Shown piece after piece: positions 39,849 to 48,330 of a stretch of 64,000 bases of DNA (position 1 is the first letter of the stretch; each line of letters begins with the position of its first letter). This DNA comes from Burkholderiaceae bacterium (GTDB taxonomy: Bacteria; Pseudomonadota; Gammaproteobacteria; Burkholderiales; Burkholderiaceae_B). Made by a program: the position numbers and the translations under genes. A model generated the notes under the pieces. The model made no database searches and was not told where the DNA came from. It saw only the letters and a program-made list of their open reading frames with translations. The stretch covers positions 124,001-188,000 of the forward strand of contig SCSG01000020.1 in NCBI GenBank assembly GCA_004322135.1, in the 5' to 3' direction.

Positions 39849-41384
39849 ATGAAAAAAATTGAAACGATAGGGATCGTCGGTGCGGGCGCCATGGGGCGCG
39901 GCATCGCCCAACTGGCGGCCCAGGCAGGCCTCGAAGTGCTGCTGTTCGATCTGAACGCACAGGCGGTTGCCGCTGCGCTCGACACCCTGCAGAAGATGTG
40001 GGAAAAGCTGGTCGGAAAGGGCAAGATCACGTCCGAGCTGGCACGCGATTCTCTGGCCAGGGTCAAGGCGTGTTCCGACTTGAAGGCAATGGCAAAGGCG
40101 GGCCTCGTGGTCGAGGCGATTGTCGAACGTCTGGACGTCAAGCGCCAGCTGTTCCAGCAACTGGAAGAGGTTGTGGCGCCAGACTGCATCCTGGTTTCCA
40201 ACACGTCTTCGCTGTCGATCACGGCCATCGCCGCCGCTTGCAAGCTGCCCGCACGCGTGGCTGGCTACCACTTCTTCAACCCTGTCCCGCTCATGAAGGT
40301 CGTTGAAGTCATCGACGGCCTGCGCACCGACCCCGCCGTGGGTGATGCACTGATGCAGCTTGCGCGCAGCATGGGGCATACGCCTGTTCGCGCCAAGGAC
40401 ATGCCCGGCTTCATCGTCAACCACGCCGGGCGCGGGATGAATGTGGAAGGCGTGCTCCTGGCCCAGGAAGGTATTGCGCCTTTTTATCAGGTCGATGCCA
40501 TCATGCGCGAGCAGGCGGGTTTTCGCATGGGGCCGTACGAGTTGCTGGACCTTACCGCCCTCGATGTTTCGCATCCCGTGATGGAGTCCATTTACCGGCA
40601 GTTTTACGACGAACCCCGTTTTCGGCCATCGCCTGTCACAGCGGTGCGCTACGCCGGCGGAATGCTCGGCCGCAAGACGGGAGAAGGCTTTTATCGTTAC
40701 GTTGACGGCAAGAAGCAGGTGCCGGTTGCTCCGCCGGTTCCCGAGGGGCAGCCTGGCCTGCGGGTTTGGGTGGCGCCGTATCATTGCATTGGTCACAAGC
40801 GGGCGTCGGCACTGTTAAGAACCCTGGGCGTAGGCGTCATTGCCACTGACGCGCCACCGGCCGATGCGCTGATTGTCGTCACGCCTTATGGCGAGGATAC
40901 GTCCACCGTCGTGGGCGAGCACCAACTGGATGGTGAACGCACGGTAGCGCTCGATACGTTTTTTGGACTGGAGAAAGGCAAGCGCCGCGTGCTGATGTGT
41001 TCGCCCGCCACCCTGCCGCAATGGCGCGATGCCGCGCATGCCCTATTTGCGTCCGACGGCACTGAAGTTTCAGTGGTTAATGATTCAGCCGGCTTTGTGG
41101 CGCAGCGCATGGTGGCCACCATTGTCAACGTCGCGTGCGATATCGCCCAGCAAAGCATTGCCACGCCCGAGGACATCGACAAGGCCGTGTCGCTGGGTCT
41201 GGGCTACCCGTCGGGTGGGCCGTTAAGCATGGGTGATGCTCTGGGTGCGGCGCAGCTGCTCGAGATTCTGCGTGCGATGCATAAAGTGACGGGCGGCTCG
41301 CGCTATCGTGCCAGCCTGTGGCTGCAGCGTCGCGTGCAATTGGGCTTGTCGCTGCGCACGGAACCGGCATGCGTTGCCCGTTGA
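39849..41384 (+). CDS. paaH: 3-hydroxyacyl-CoA dehydrogenase (PaaH type)
   Basis: 511 residues. NAD-binding GAGAMGRGIA at 11-20, catalytic histidine in GYHFFNPVPLMKVVEV, and two tandem C-terminal dehydrogenase domains (MPGFIVNHAGRGMNVEG and a second DSAGFVAQRM copy with a degenerate NAD half before it), as in PaaH/PaaC. It oxidises 3-hydroxyacyl-CoA, in phenylacetate-type or general beta-oxidation. There are no other paa genes nearby, so the pathway is open. A two-way hairpin follows. Confidence 0.92.
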   Translation: MKKIETIGIVGAGAMGRGIAQLAAQAGLEVLLFDLNAQAVAAALDTLQKMWEKLVGKGKITSELARDSLARVKACSDLKAMAKAGLVVEAIVERLDVKRQLFQQLEEVVAPDCILVSNTSSLSITAIAAACKLPARVAGYHFFNPVPLMKVVEVIDGLRTDPAVGDALMQLARSMGHTPVRAKDMPGFIVNHAGRGMNVEGVLLAQEGIAPFYQVDAIMREQAGFRMGPYELLDLTALDVSHPVMESIYRQFYDEPRFRPSPVTAVRYAGGMLGRKTGEGFYRYVDGKKQVPVAPPVPEGQPGLRVWVAPYHCIGHKRASALLRTLGVGVIATDAPPADALIVVTPYGEDTSTVVGEHQLDGERTVALDTFFGLEKGKRRVLMCSPATLPQWRDAAHALFASDGTEVSVVNDSAGFVAQRMVATIVNVACDIAQQSIATPEDIDKAVSLGLGYPSGGPLSMGDALGAAQLLEILRAMHKVTGGSRYRASLWLQRRVQLGLSLRTEPACVAR

Positions 41385-41531
41385 AGCACCGTAAGGCGCC
41401 TGCTCTTGGCCTGGACGTTGTGGTGCATAGGTGCATAAGGTGGCCCAACCATTAGTTGCCTGGCCCCTTTAGTACCTTGGGTGCCGTGTCGCGGGCCGTG
41501 TGCGGGCCTTTATCCTTGAGCCATATAGCAG

Positions 41532-41559
41532 AAGGGGCAGCTCGTACGAGCTGCCCCTT
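41532..41559. terminator. Bidirectional hairpin terminator
   Basis: Perfect 14-bp palindromic arms centred on CTCGTACGAG, with AAGGGG/CCCCTT ends, followed on the plus strand by ATTTTGTCTT. It lies between convergent paaH and the cytochrome gene. Confidence 0.8.
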
Positions 41560-41606
41560 ATTTTGTCTTACCTTGTGCGGCGTGTATCGCACCGCGAATT
41601 CTGCCG

Positions 41607-42524
41607 TTACTTGGCGGCGTTCGCCATGTATTCGACGGCGGCGTGCATTTCGGCGTCGGTGGCTTGCGAACCACCGCGCGGCGGCATCGCGCCCTTGCCG
41701 TGAATGGCTATTTTGACCATGGCGTCAATGCCGTCAGCCATGCGTGGAGCCCAGGCGGCTTTGTCGCCAAACTTGGGGGCGCCTGCCACACCGGCGGCGT
41801 GACACGCAAAGCATACTGTCTTGTAAAGTTTTTCGCCGGCGGGATCAACGGTGGCCGAAGAAGCGGCTGCTGCGACAGGCTTTTCTGCGGGGGCAGCTTC
41901 TTTGGGAGCGGGGGCGGCAGCCGCGGCAGGCGCTGCTGCGGCAACGGCGGCCGCGACAGGCGCGGCACTGGATGTCTCAGCGGGCTTTGCGGCAGCGGGT
42001 GCTTCGGGTTCTTTGAACGACGCGCCAGAATTGTTCGCCATGTAGACCAGGGCGCGCTCGACTTCGAAGTCGCTTAGCGAAGGATTACCCCCTTTGGGAG
42101 GCATGGCACCTTTGCCATTCAGGGCGACTTTGAGCATGGCGTCGTAACCGGTTTTGATGAATGGTGCCCACGCGGCTTTGTCGCCAAATTTGGGGGCGCC
42201 CGCTACACCAGCGGTGTGACAGGCCGTGCAGGTGGATTCGAAGACTTCCTTGCCGGTCTTGTAGACTTTGGGCGCGTTGGCGTCGACAAGCTTTATGGCG
42301 GCAACGGGCTTGATGCGTGCCGCAATGGCCTCGCTGGACTGGGCTTCGGATCCGGAGCCGGAAACGGCGGTCAGGTTGGCCCAGTGGGCCAGCATGATCA
42401 TGACGGTAATGGGTATGAGGAAGGACAGGACAACGGTGATGATGAGCTGCTTGGGTGTTTTGATAAGACCTGCGTGCTCCTTGACGGTTAGTTCGATGTA
42501 ATCTTCTTCGTCCGTATTATTCAT
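41607..42524 (-). CDS. Membrane-anchored di-haem cytochrome c
   Basis: 305 residues with one N-terminal membrane helix (about 27-50). Two class-I cytochrome c modules of the same type follow, with CTACH at 99-103 and CFACH at 238-242, each with a downstream GKGAMPP methionine-ligand motif. The modules are joined by a ~55-residue Ala/Pro/Lys linker (about 171-228). It sits on the periplasmic face and probably carries electrons to a terminal oxidase. The two modules look like an internal duplication. Cytochrome c5-like by motif; its exact partner is unknown. Confidence 0.9.
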   Translation of the reverse strand: MNNTDEEDYIELTVKEHAGLIKTPKQLIITVVLSFLIPITVMIMLAHWANLTAVSGSGSEAQSSEAIAARIKPVAAIKLVDANAPKVYKTGKEVFESTCTACHTAGVAGAPKFGDKAAWAPFIKTGYDAMLKVALNGKGAMPPKGGNPSLSDFEVERALVYMANNSGASFKEPEAPAAAKPAETSSAAPVAAAVAAAAPAAAAAPAPKEAAPAEKPVAAAASSATVDPAGEKLYKTVCFACHAAGVAGAPKFGDKAAWAPRMADGIDAMVKIAIHGKGAMPPRGGSQATDAEMHAAVEYMANAAK

Positions 42525-42763
42525 AGTCGAGTCCTGCGCGTTCGCGATCTGGGCAAGTTGTTGCCTGACATCTAAAGCGGTTGGTTACAGTGGGGTATGT
42601 GCAAACGCACACAGCTGGTATTTTTAGTTGAAGCTAGTAGGGGATTATACCGGGACTGCCGCATCGCTGCAGGTATTCCCACTTGGCGCGCACTATTATT
42701 CGGTGTGCGGCGCGTGGTGCAATAAGGCCGGGCGCCAGAAAACACGTTACAATGCTCTGCCTT

Positions 42764-42838
42764 GCGCCCGTAGTTTAATGGATAGAATGAGAGCCTCCGA
42801 AGCTTTTGATACAGGTTCGATTCCTGTCGGGCGCACCA
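42764..42838 (+). tRNA. tRNA-Arg (CCG)
   Basis: A 75-base cloverleaf: acceptor GCGCCCG/CGGGCGC, anticodon loop CTCCGAA giving anticodon CCG (codon CGG), T-arm AGGTTCGATTCCT, CCA encoded. A TACAAT -10-like box lies 10 bases upstream at 42749-42754. Confidence 0.96.
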
Positions 42839-42865
42839 CAAATTATAAAAAGACAGCCCGAACGG

Positions 42866-43363
42866 CTAAGAAACCGTGCTCCGCCACTGCTCGATGGCTG
42901 CGTGGTCGCCCTCCAGCCATACTGCTTCGGGCGCAAATTTTTTCCAGGACTCAATATGCCTGGCCGAGACGGTAGTCAGAATGGGCTTTCCGGATGCTAT
43001 CGCAGCCCGAAATGCTGCCCAGAGTCCTCCCTGCGCCGCTTCGAGCTTGCCGAACTTGCTGAAGACGACGATATCGGCACCGGGAATTTGGGCGAGCAGG
43101 TTCGTGCCGGCGCTTTCCATTCCGGTGGCGTCAAGATGACATGTTGTGCCGGCTGCCGGAGCATCGAGTTGGACCGAGAATTTTTTTTCAGAAGCGATGT
43201 CGCACACGAAGCCCGCGCTGCACATGCCTTCGACATTAGTATTTTCGGCTAGGACACCAGCAACCTTTACCCCCGCCTTACGCCACGCCGTAACGGCTTC
43301 TGAAAGAAGGGCCTGAGAATCCAGATTCTCGCGGTTCGCGATGACGGCAATACTGTTCGACAT
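42866..43363 (-). CDS. DUF2478 family protein (NTPase-like)
   Basis: About 165 residues from the ATG at 43363 (MSNSIAVIANRENLDSQALL); a longer frame to 43459 adds an atypical leader. Family features: a P-loop-like start, ACHLDATGMESAG-like central strand, and GADIVVFSKFGKLEAAQGGLWAAFRAAIASGKPILTTV, matching proteins annotated DUF2478, often found near molybdate transport. No molybdenum genes are visible here. The gene faces tRNA-Arg convergently. Function unproven. Confidence 0.75.
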   Translation of the reverse strand: MSNSIAVIANRENLDSQALLSEAVTAWRKAGVKVAGVLAENTNVEGMCSAGFVCDIASEKKFSVQLDAPAAGTTCHLDATGMESAGTNLLAQIPGADIVVFSKFGKLEAAQGGLWAAFRAAIASGKPILTTVSARHIESWKKFAPEAVWLEGDHAAIEQWRSTVS

Positions 43364-43795
43364 GGTGGAGGTATGGATGCAGACAGGGGTGACATCCCAT
43401 TCTATCAGTTCCAATCCGGGGTGGGACGGACAGGGCGTCTTAGCCGCGAACGCATCCATTTAGGAACGTATCTATTTTCCATCACCACTTTCTTCCATCA
43501 CCACTTTTTGCCACGCGTGCAAGATTTAGGGACGTGTCTATTTAGCCTAGTCAATAAAATCCTGCGGTACGGGTCATACGCCGTAAATTGTCCGGTTGCC
43601 AACGGAAATTGGCTGCTGTACAAGATGCATAATGCGTCCTGGTGTTCGAAGAAGGCCCAACCCGGATCCGGGACAAGCCCCGAAAGGACGCGTACGTAAA
43701 TCATTAATGTCATTAATGATTTAAAGCACTGCCTAGGCCGGGCCGTGGTTCGCCATTACGACCGCGCCTGACGGTGGCAGCGCATTGGAGGTGCT
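43364..43795. other. Non-coding stretch with short repeats
   Basis: About 430 bases with no convincing gene. Frames on both strands (43373-43699 plus, 43498-43713 minus) have no known motif or ribosome site. It holds the repeats listed at 43458-43544 and an ATTAATGTCATTAATGATTT dyad at 43704-43723, close to the promoter area of the next gene. Confidence 0.5.
43458..43544. repeat. Paired ATTTAGGxACGTxTCTATTT elements with tandem CCATCACCACTTT units
   Basis: ATTTAGGaACGTaTCTATTT begins at 43458 and ATTTAGGGACGTGTCTATTT begins at 43524. Two copies of CCATCACCACTTT (43479-43491 and 43495-43507, 16-base period) lie between them. Wording like this is reminiscent of sequences flanking REP-associated tyrosine transposases; no transposase gene is present. 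Confidence 0.45.
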
Positions 43796-44380
43796 ATGGT
43801 AGCGTTAGTCAGCGAGTTTCCCGGCAGGCAGCCACGCCTGATTCGATGGCATTATCTGTGGTTTGTTGCGATGGCACTTCTGGTCATGGTTGCCGCCATC
43901 GTTATTGGCAATTTCTGGTTTCTTGATTGGGTCCACGTCATGAGCGGCGTGCTGTGGACGGGCATTGATCTTTTCATGGGCTTTGTCATCGGCCCGATCA
44001 TCCGCGGTGTCTCCATTCCGGTGCGCAAGGAAATCATAACGCGGCTGACACCCGTAACGCTGTTCCTTTTGCCGACACTGTCCGTCATCACCGGCACGTC
44101 TGGCTGGTTCGTCGCGGTTCAGGGCGGCTTTACACAGTTGCCCTGGCCCCAGTTCGGCTGGATCGTTGCCGCGCTGGTCCTTGTCACGCTTATGACTATT
44201 CAGGGGGTGGGTTATCTTCTGCCAACAAGCGTGCGCGTGTGCTTCGAGCTGCAGAAACCCAAGCCCGATGGTCCGAAAATCGGGCGCATGATGAGCCGCT
44301 TCTACTACGTCGTGGCCAGCCAGGGCGTCATGCAGGTGGCAATTATCGTAGTCATGGCCAGGCTCGCCACGGGCGTCTAG
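43796..44380 (+). CDS. Inner-membrane protein of unknown function, four to five TM helices
   Basis: 194 residues with a good GGAGG ribosome site before the ATG. Membrane helices fall at about 20-42, 47-72, 85-108, 122-143 and 168-190. The segment FLDWVHVMSGVLWTGIDLFMGFVIGP places a histidine in a helix in the manner of CopD/DUF2269-like membrane proteins, which may bind haem or copper. No enzymatic motif. It stands alone between a non-coding stretch and a nitrobindin-like gene. Confidence 0.75.
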   Translation: MVALVSEFPGRQPRLIRWHYLWFVAMALLVMVAAIVIGNFWFLDWVHVMSGVLWTGIDLFMGFVIGPIIRGVSIPVRKEIITRLTPVTLFLLPTLSVITGTSGWFVAVQGGFTQLPWPQFGWIVAALVLVTLMTIQGVGYLLPTSVRVCFELQKPKPDGPKIGRMMSRFYYVVASQGVMQVAIIVVMARLATGV

Positions 44381-44648
44381 GCTTTTCGCTTTCCAGCCAG
44401 GGGTGCAAGCCCCGTCAGGCACGCTCGCTACGGGCGCGCGTGTTTTTCCGTGCCTTGACCTGGCCGGAATGCGTATCAGACGTTAGGTGTAACATAACTT
44501 GTGCCCGTTTCGGAGCAGACTTTGAGACGGCCGAGGCTCCACACTATTCACTAGTCAGAATGCGCGAAACACCCGGACGTTTGACACAGTTGCAGTGCCG
44601 AAGACGGGGAACGTATTTCTTCGAACGCATTAAGTGAAAGGAGCAGTT

Positions 44649-45227
44649 GTGAGTAATGAAACAGACGAAAACATTGTCAACCTCGGGCCTCTGGCCGGTC
44701 TTGTGGGTACGTGGGAAGGGGACGCGGGCACGGACATCTCTCCGGGAGTTCCGGATCGGCTGAAAACCGACACCAGCAAGTTCCGCGGCAAGTGGACATT
44801 CACGCCGATCGGAAAAGCGGAAAACCATGATCAGAGGCTCTATGGGCTGGCTTGCACCACAACCGCCTGGCGACTGAGCAACGGGCAACCCTTTCATGAG
44901 CAGACCGGCTACTGGCTCTGGGACGCTGCCCACAAGCAGGTTCTATGTACATTCGTCGTACCACGCGGGATATCAATTCAGGCGGGCGCCACGGTGCAGC
45001 CCGGCGACAAAAACTTTGACCTCGTGGCGCAGATAGGGTCTGAAACGTACGGTATTTGCCAAAACCCGTTCCTGCACGAAAATTTCAAGGTCGTCCGATA
45101 CGGCCTGAAGCTCAAACTGAACAATGACGGCAGCTTCGACTACGAGCAGAACACCCAGATGCAGGTCAAGGGTCGTTCGGAGCTCTTCAATCACACGGAC
45201 GCCAATCACCTCAAGCGTTTGTCCTGA
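44649..45227 (+). CDS. Nitrobindin/THAP4-like haem-binding beta-barrel protein
   Basis: 192 residues from a GTG at 44649 with AAAGGAG upstream. The start NLGPLAGLVGTWEGDAGTDISPG carries the family GxWxGxG-type motif, followed by a ten-strand lipocalin-like barrel with TGYWLWDAAHKQVLCTFVVPRG. Members bind ferric haem and may handle nitric oxide or peroxynitrite; some were earlier called FABP-like or DUF1794. Cytoplasmic, no signal peptide. The 268-base gap upstream contains nothing I recognise. Confidence 0.8.
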   Translation: MSNETDENIVNLGPLAGLVGTWEGDAGTDISPGVPDRLKTDTSKFRGKWTFTPIGKAENHDQRLYGLACTTTAWRLSNGQPFHEQTGYWLWDAAHKQVLCTFVVPRGISIQAGATVQPGDKNFDLVAQIGSETYGICQNPFLHENFKVVRYGLKLKLNNDGSFDYEQNTQMQVKGRSELFNHTDANHLKRLS

Positions 45228-45287
45228 GCGCCCGCTCGGGCAAGCGGCCCACTGCGGGATTTCGAAGTACGTGGCTGCCGGCCGGAA

Positions 45288-45527
45288 TCAGTCGGCAGCC
45301 TGCGGCCAGCAAATTCGCCTCATTAAATTTTGTGAGGCGTGATGAGCATGCAGCTTCCGGCGTTTCTTGTACTTGCCATTGCGTTTTTGGTACGCGCCAC
45401 CGAATACGTTGTATGAGAGCACGTCATAGGTGTGCGGATCGAAACCGGCCTTTTTCCAGTCGATGAGGTCGCTTTTTACTCGCTCGCCGACCGAGGCGGA
45501 TTGTTGATGTGGTGGCGACGCTGGCAC
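45288..45527 (-). CDS. Hypothetical protein or fragment
   Basis: A 79-codon frame from a GTG, overlapping the start of the divergent metallophosphoesterase gene by 19 bases. The text DLIDWKKAGFDPHTYDVLSYNVFGGAYQKRNGKYKKRRKLHAHHASQNLMRR has natural amino-acid balance and a basic tail, but I recognise no family. The absence of a ribosome site and of an ATG suggests the 5' end of a longer gene has been lost. It is the only coding candidate in the 280-base spacer. Confidence 0.35.
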   Translation of the reverse strand: MPASPPHQQSASVGERVKSDLIDWKKAGFDPHTYDVLSYNVFGGAYQKRNGKYKKRRKLHAHHASQNLMRRICWPQAAD

Positions 45528-46723
45528 TTGCGCTAAGCTTGGTAGTTATGGCCCCTTCTTCGTTTCTGTTGCGCTTGTCGGTGTTGCTGCTTCTGGCGCA
45601 CCTGTATGTTGCCTTGCGGCTCTTTGTCGCGGCATTTGGGACCCCATTGCAGTGGGCAGTGCCCGTGGCGCTTCTGTTGCTTTATCTGCTCATTCTTGCC
45701 GGGCTCTTTGTGCGTGGGGTTGTTGGCGAGCGCTTGGGCGATGTCATGGCGTGGCTAAGTTTTCTATTGCTGGGCTATTTTTCGTGGCTGTTTGTGTTGA
45801 CCGTGCTGCGTGATGTGGCGTTGCTGGTTGTGGAGGTTTCGGCGGCCGTCGCACCGTCAGTGCTGGGGGTGGTGGCCGGTAGGGCCGGCACCGATACGGC
45901 GATTGGCGTACCGTTGCTGGCGCTGGCTGCGGTTTTACTGGGGTTGTTCAACGCGCGACGCGCACCGCGCGTGCTGGATGTCCGTATCCCCATTGCAGGG
46001 CTTCCCAAATCGCTGCTTGGCTTTACCATTGTGCAGATCAGCGACCTGCACGTGGGCCCTACCATCAAGAAGCGCTATGTGCAGTCTGTGGTTGATATAG
46101 CCAACCGTCTGAAGCCCGACGTCATTGCCCTGACCGGCGACTTTGTTGATGGGAGCCTGGAACGTCTGGCCCGGCATGTGCGGCCGCTGGCCCAACTGCA
46201 AGCCCGCCTGGGCGTCTATTTCGTGACGGGCAATCACGAATATTATTGCGGCGTGCAGCAGTGGCTTCCGGAATTTCGGCGCCTTGGATTCCAGGTGCTG
46301 ATGAACGAGCACAGAGTCTTGCGCTGTGGCGGGGCGAATCTGGTCATTGCCGGTGTCACGGATTTTGGTGCCGCCAGATTCGATGCTGAACAGGCCACCA
46401 GCCCCGCCAAGGCTTTGCAGGGTGCTCCGGCCAATGCCGCAGTCAGGGTTCTGCTTGCGCATCAGCCGCGCAGCGCTCCCGAGGCTGCTGCCGCGGGATT
46501 TGACTTGCAGCTTTCGGGGCATACGCACGGCGGCCAGTTCTGGCCATGGCAGTATCTCGTGCTGTTGCGCCAGCCGTTCGTGGCGGGCCTGCATCGTGTG
46601 GACCAGCTGTTCGTCTATGTGAGCCGCGGAACCGGCTATTGGGGGCCGCCCATGCGTTTCGGGGCACGCTCGGAAATAAGCTGTGTACGACTTGAAGATG
46701 CTACGGTAGCGCGCAAGTCGTAA
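45509..46723 (+). CDS. Membrane-anchored metallophosphoesterase
   Basis: 404 residues from a GTG, or 391 from the ATG at 45548. Four to five N-terminal membrane helices (to about 150) precede a calcineurin-like phosphoesterase domain. All di-metal motifs are present: QISDLHVG, LTGDFVDG, VTGNHEYY and SGHTHGGQFWPW. It resembles YkuE/YaeI-type enzymes that act on lipid or UDP-linked phosphate esters at the membrane surface. Substrate not predictable. Confidence 0.88.
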   Translation: MVATLALALSLVVMAPSSFLLRLSVLLLLAHLYVALRLFVAAFGTPLQWAVPVALLLLYLLILAGLFVRGVVGERLGDVMAWLSFLLLGYFSWLFVLTVLRDVALLVVEVSAAVAPSVLGVVAGRAGTDTAIGVPLLALAAVLLGLFNARRAPRVLDVRIPIAGLPKSLLGFTIVQISDLHVGPTIKKRYVQSVVDIANRLKPDVIALTGDFVDGSLERLARHVRPLAQLQARLGVYFVTGNHEYYCGVQQWLPEFRRLGFQVLMNEHRVLRCGGANLVIAGVTDFGAARFDAEQATSPAKALQGAPANAAVRVLLAHQPRSAPEAAAAGFDLQLSGHTHGGQFWPWQYLVLLRQPFVAGLHRVDQLFVYVSRGTGYWGPPMRFGARSEISCVRLEDATVARKS

Positions 46724-46898
46724 TGGCAGGTTGCCGGGATTGAAGCTCTGGCGCGTGGTGTGTTACGGGCCGGGTAATCTGTTTACCAACTGTGAACGGG
46801 CGTGTTGCGGCGGCCGGGATCTCCGGACTGCGGGTGTACCATTTGAAGCAGTTGCGTGTGCATGCCGCACTGTCCAAGCGTACTGCCAGGAGCACCAC

Positions 46899-48329
46899 AT
46901 GGACCCCACCGCGTTGTTGTTGGCCCGATTTCAGTTTGCCTTCACCATTTCGTTCCACATTATTTTCCCGGCCATCACCATTGGGCTTGCCAGTTATCTG
47001 ACGGTGCTTGAGGGGTGCTGGCTTAAAACCGGCAATCCTGTTTACCGCGACCTGTATCACTTCTGGATCCGGATATTCGCCGTCAATTTCGGCATGGGAG
47101 TTGTTTCGGGCCTGGTCATGGCCTACGAGTTTGGCACCAATTGGGGCGGCTTTTCGCAGTTTGCCGGTGGCATTACCGGGCCATTGCTCGCCTACGAGGT
47201 ACTTACCGCCTTTTTTCTGGAGGCGGGTTTCCTGGGGGTGATGCTATTCGGCTGGACGCGGGTGGGGCCCGGCCTGCATTTTTTTTCGACTCTTATGGTT
47301 GCGACAGGCACGTTGATCTCTGCAACGTGGATACTGGCCTCCAACAGCTGGATGCAGACGCCAGCCGGCTACAAAATTATCGATGGTCGGGCAGTGCCGG
47401 TGGATTGGCTGGCTGTCATTTTCAATCCGTCCTTTCCGTATCGGCTGGCTCATATGGGCGTCGCGGCATTTCTGGCCACGGCCTTGATCGTGGCGGGATC
47501 CGCAGCCTGGCATTTGCTGCGGGGCGATGACAATCCGGCGCTACGCAAGATGCTGTCCATGGCCATGTGGATGATGCTTATTGTTGCGCCGGCTCAGGCA
47601 ATCATTGGCGACCAGCATGGGCTGAACACACTTAAGTACCAGCCCGCCAAGATCGCGGCCATAGAAGGACATTGGGAAAACAAGCCGGGTGCGCAAGGTG
47701 TGCCGCTTACGCTGTTTGGGTGGCCCGACATGAAAAGCGAGACGACCCGCTTTGCGTTGGACGTACCCCATTTGGGCAGCCTTATTCTGACGCATAGCTG
47801 GGATGGGCAGTTTCGTGGCCTGAAGTCGTTTCCGAAACAGGACAGGCCTGATTCCACCGTTGTGTTCTGGTCGTTTCGGATCATGGTCGGGTTGGGCCTG
47901 CTGATGATCGCCATGGGGCTGTGGGCGGTATGGGAGCGTTGGCGCGGCAGGCTTTACGACAAGCGGTCGCTGCTGCGTTTTGCGGTTTATATGGGGCCTT
48001 CGGGTCTGGTGGCGTTACTGGCTGGATGGATCACCACCGAGGTTGGCCGCCAGCCCTGGGTCGTATACGGCGTCATGCGCACGGCCGATGCGGTGACGCC
48101 GCACGGCCCGATTGAGGTGGCTATTACGCTGGCGCTGTTTGTTGTGGTGTATTTCTTGTTGTTTTCGGCAGGCATCGTCTACATGCTTGGCCTTATACGC
48201 GAGGGGCCTGTACCGGGTGAAGGCGCGAACGTACACGAGGGTGGGCCGGGCGAAGCGCATACGCCAAGCAGGCCGTTTTCAGCAGCCGTTGGCGGCGTCG
48301 CGTCGCCAGCGGGTCACGAAGGGGCATGA
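46899..48329 (+). CDS. cydA: Cytochrome bd-type quinol oxidase subunit I (CIO type)
   Basis: 476 residues from the ATG at 46899 with AGGAG upstream. It starts MDPTALLLARFQFAFTISFHIIFPAITIGLASYL, with the haem-ligand histidine early, and has conserved GRQPWVVYGVMRTADAVTP. The Q-loop is short and the protein is ~45 residues shorter than E. coli CydA, which points to the cyanide-insensitive (CioA) subtype. It reduces O2 to water with quinol without pumping protons. One base separates its stop from cydB. No FNR-type box was found in the 175-base upstream gap. Confidence 0.95.
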   Translation: MDPTALLLARFQFAFTISFHIIFPAITIGLASYLTVLEGCWLKTGNPVYRDLYHFWIRIFAVNFGMGVVSGLVMAYEFGTNWGGFSQFAGGITGPLLAYEVLTAFFLEAGFLGVMLFGWTRVGPGLHFFSTLMVATGTLISATWILASNSWMQTPAGYKIIDGRAVPVDWLAVIFNPSFPYRLAHMGVAAFLATALIVAGSAAWHLLRGDDNPALRKMLSMAMWMMLIVAPAQAIIGDQHGLNTLKYQPAKIAAIEGHWENKPGAQGVPLTLFGWPDMKSETTRFALDVPHLGSLILTHSWDGQFRGLKSFPKQDRPDSTVVFWSFRIMVGLGLLMIAMGLWAVWERWRGRLYDKRSLLRFAVYMGPSGLVALLAGWITTEVGRQPWVVYGVMRTADAVTPHGPIEVAITLALFVVVYFLLFSAGIVYMLGLIREGPVPGEGANVHEGGPGEAHTPSRPFSAAVGGVASPAGHEGA

Positions 48330-48330
48330 C

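Noticed and set aside
42572-42841. 89-codon minus-strand frame across tRNA-Arg
   Set aside because: Its N-terminal text (CARQESNLYQKLRRLSFYP) is simply the antisense translation of the tRNA, a common false gene.
46724-46898. FNR/ANR box controlling the bd oxidase
   Set aside because: No TTGAT-N4-ATCAA-like sequence was found upstream of cydA.
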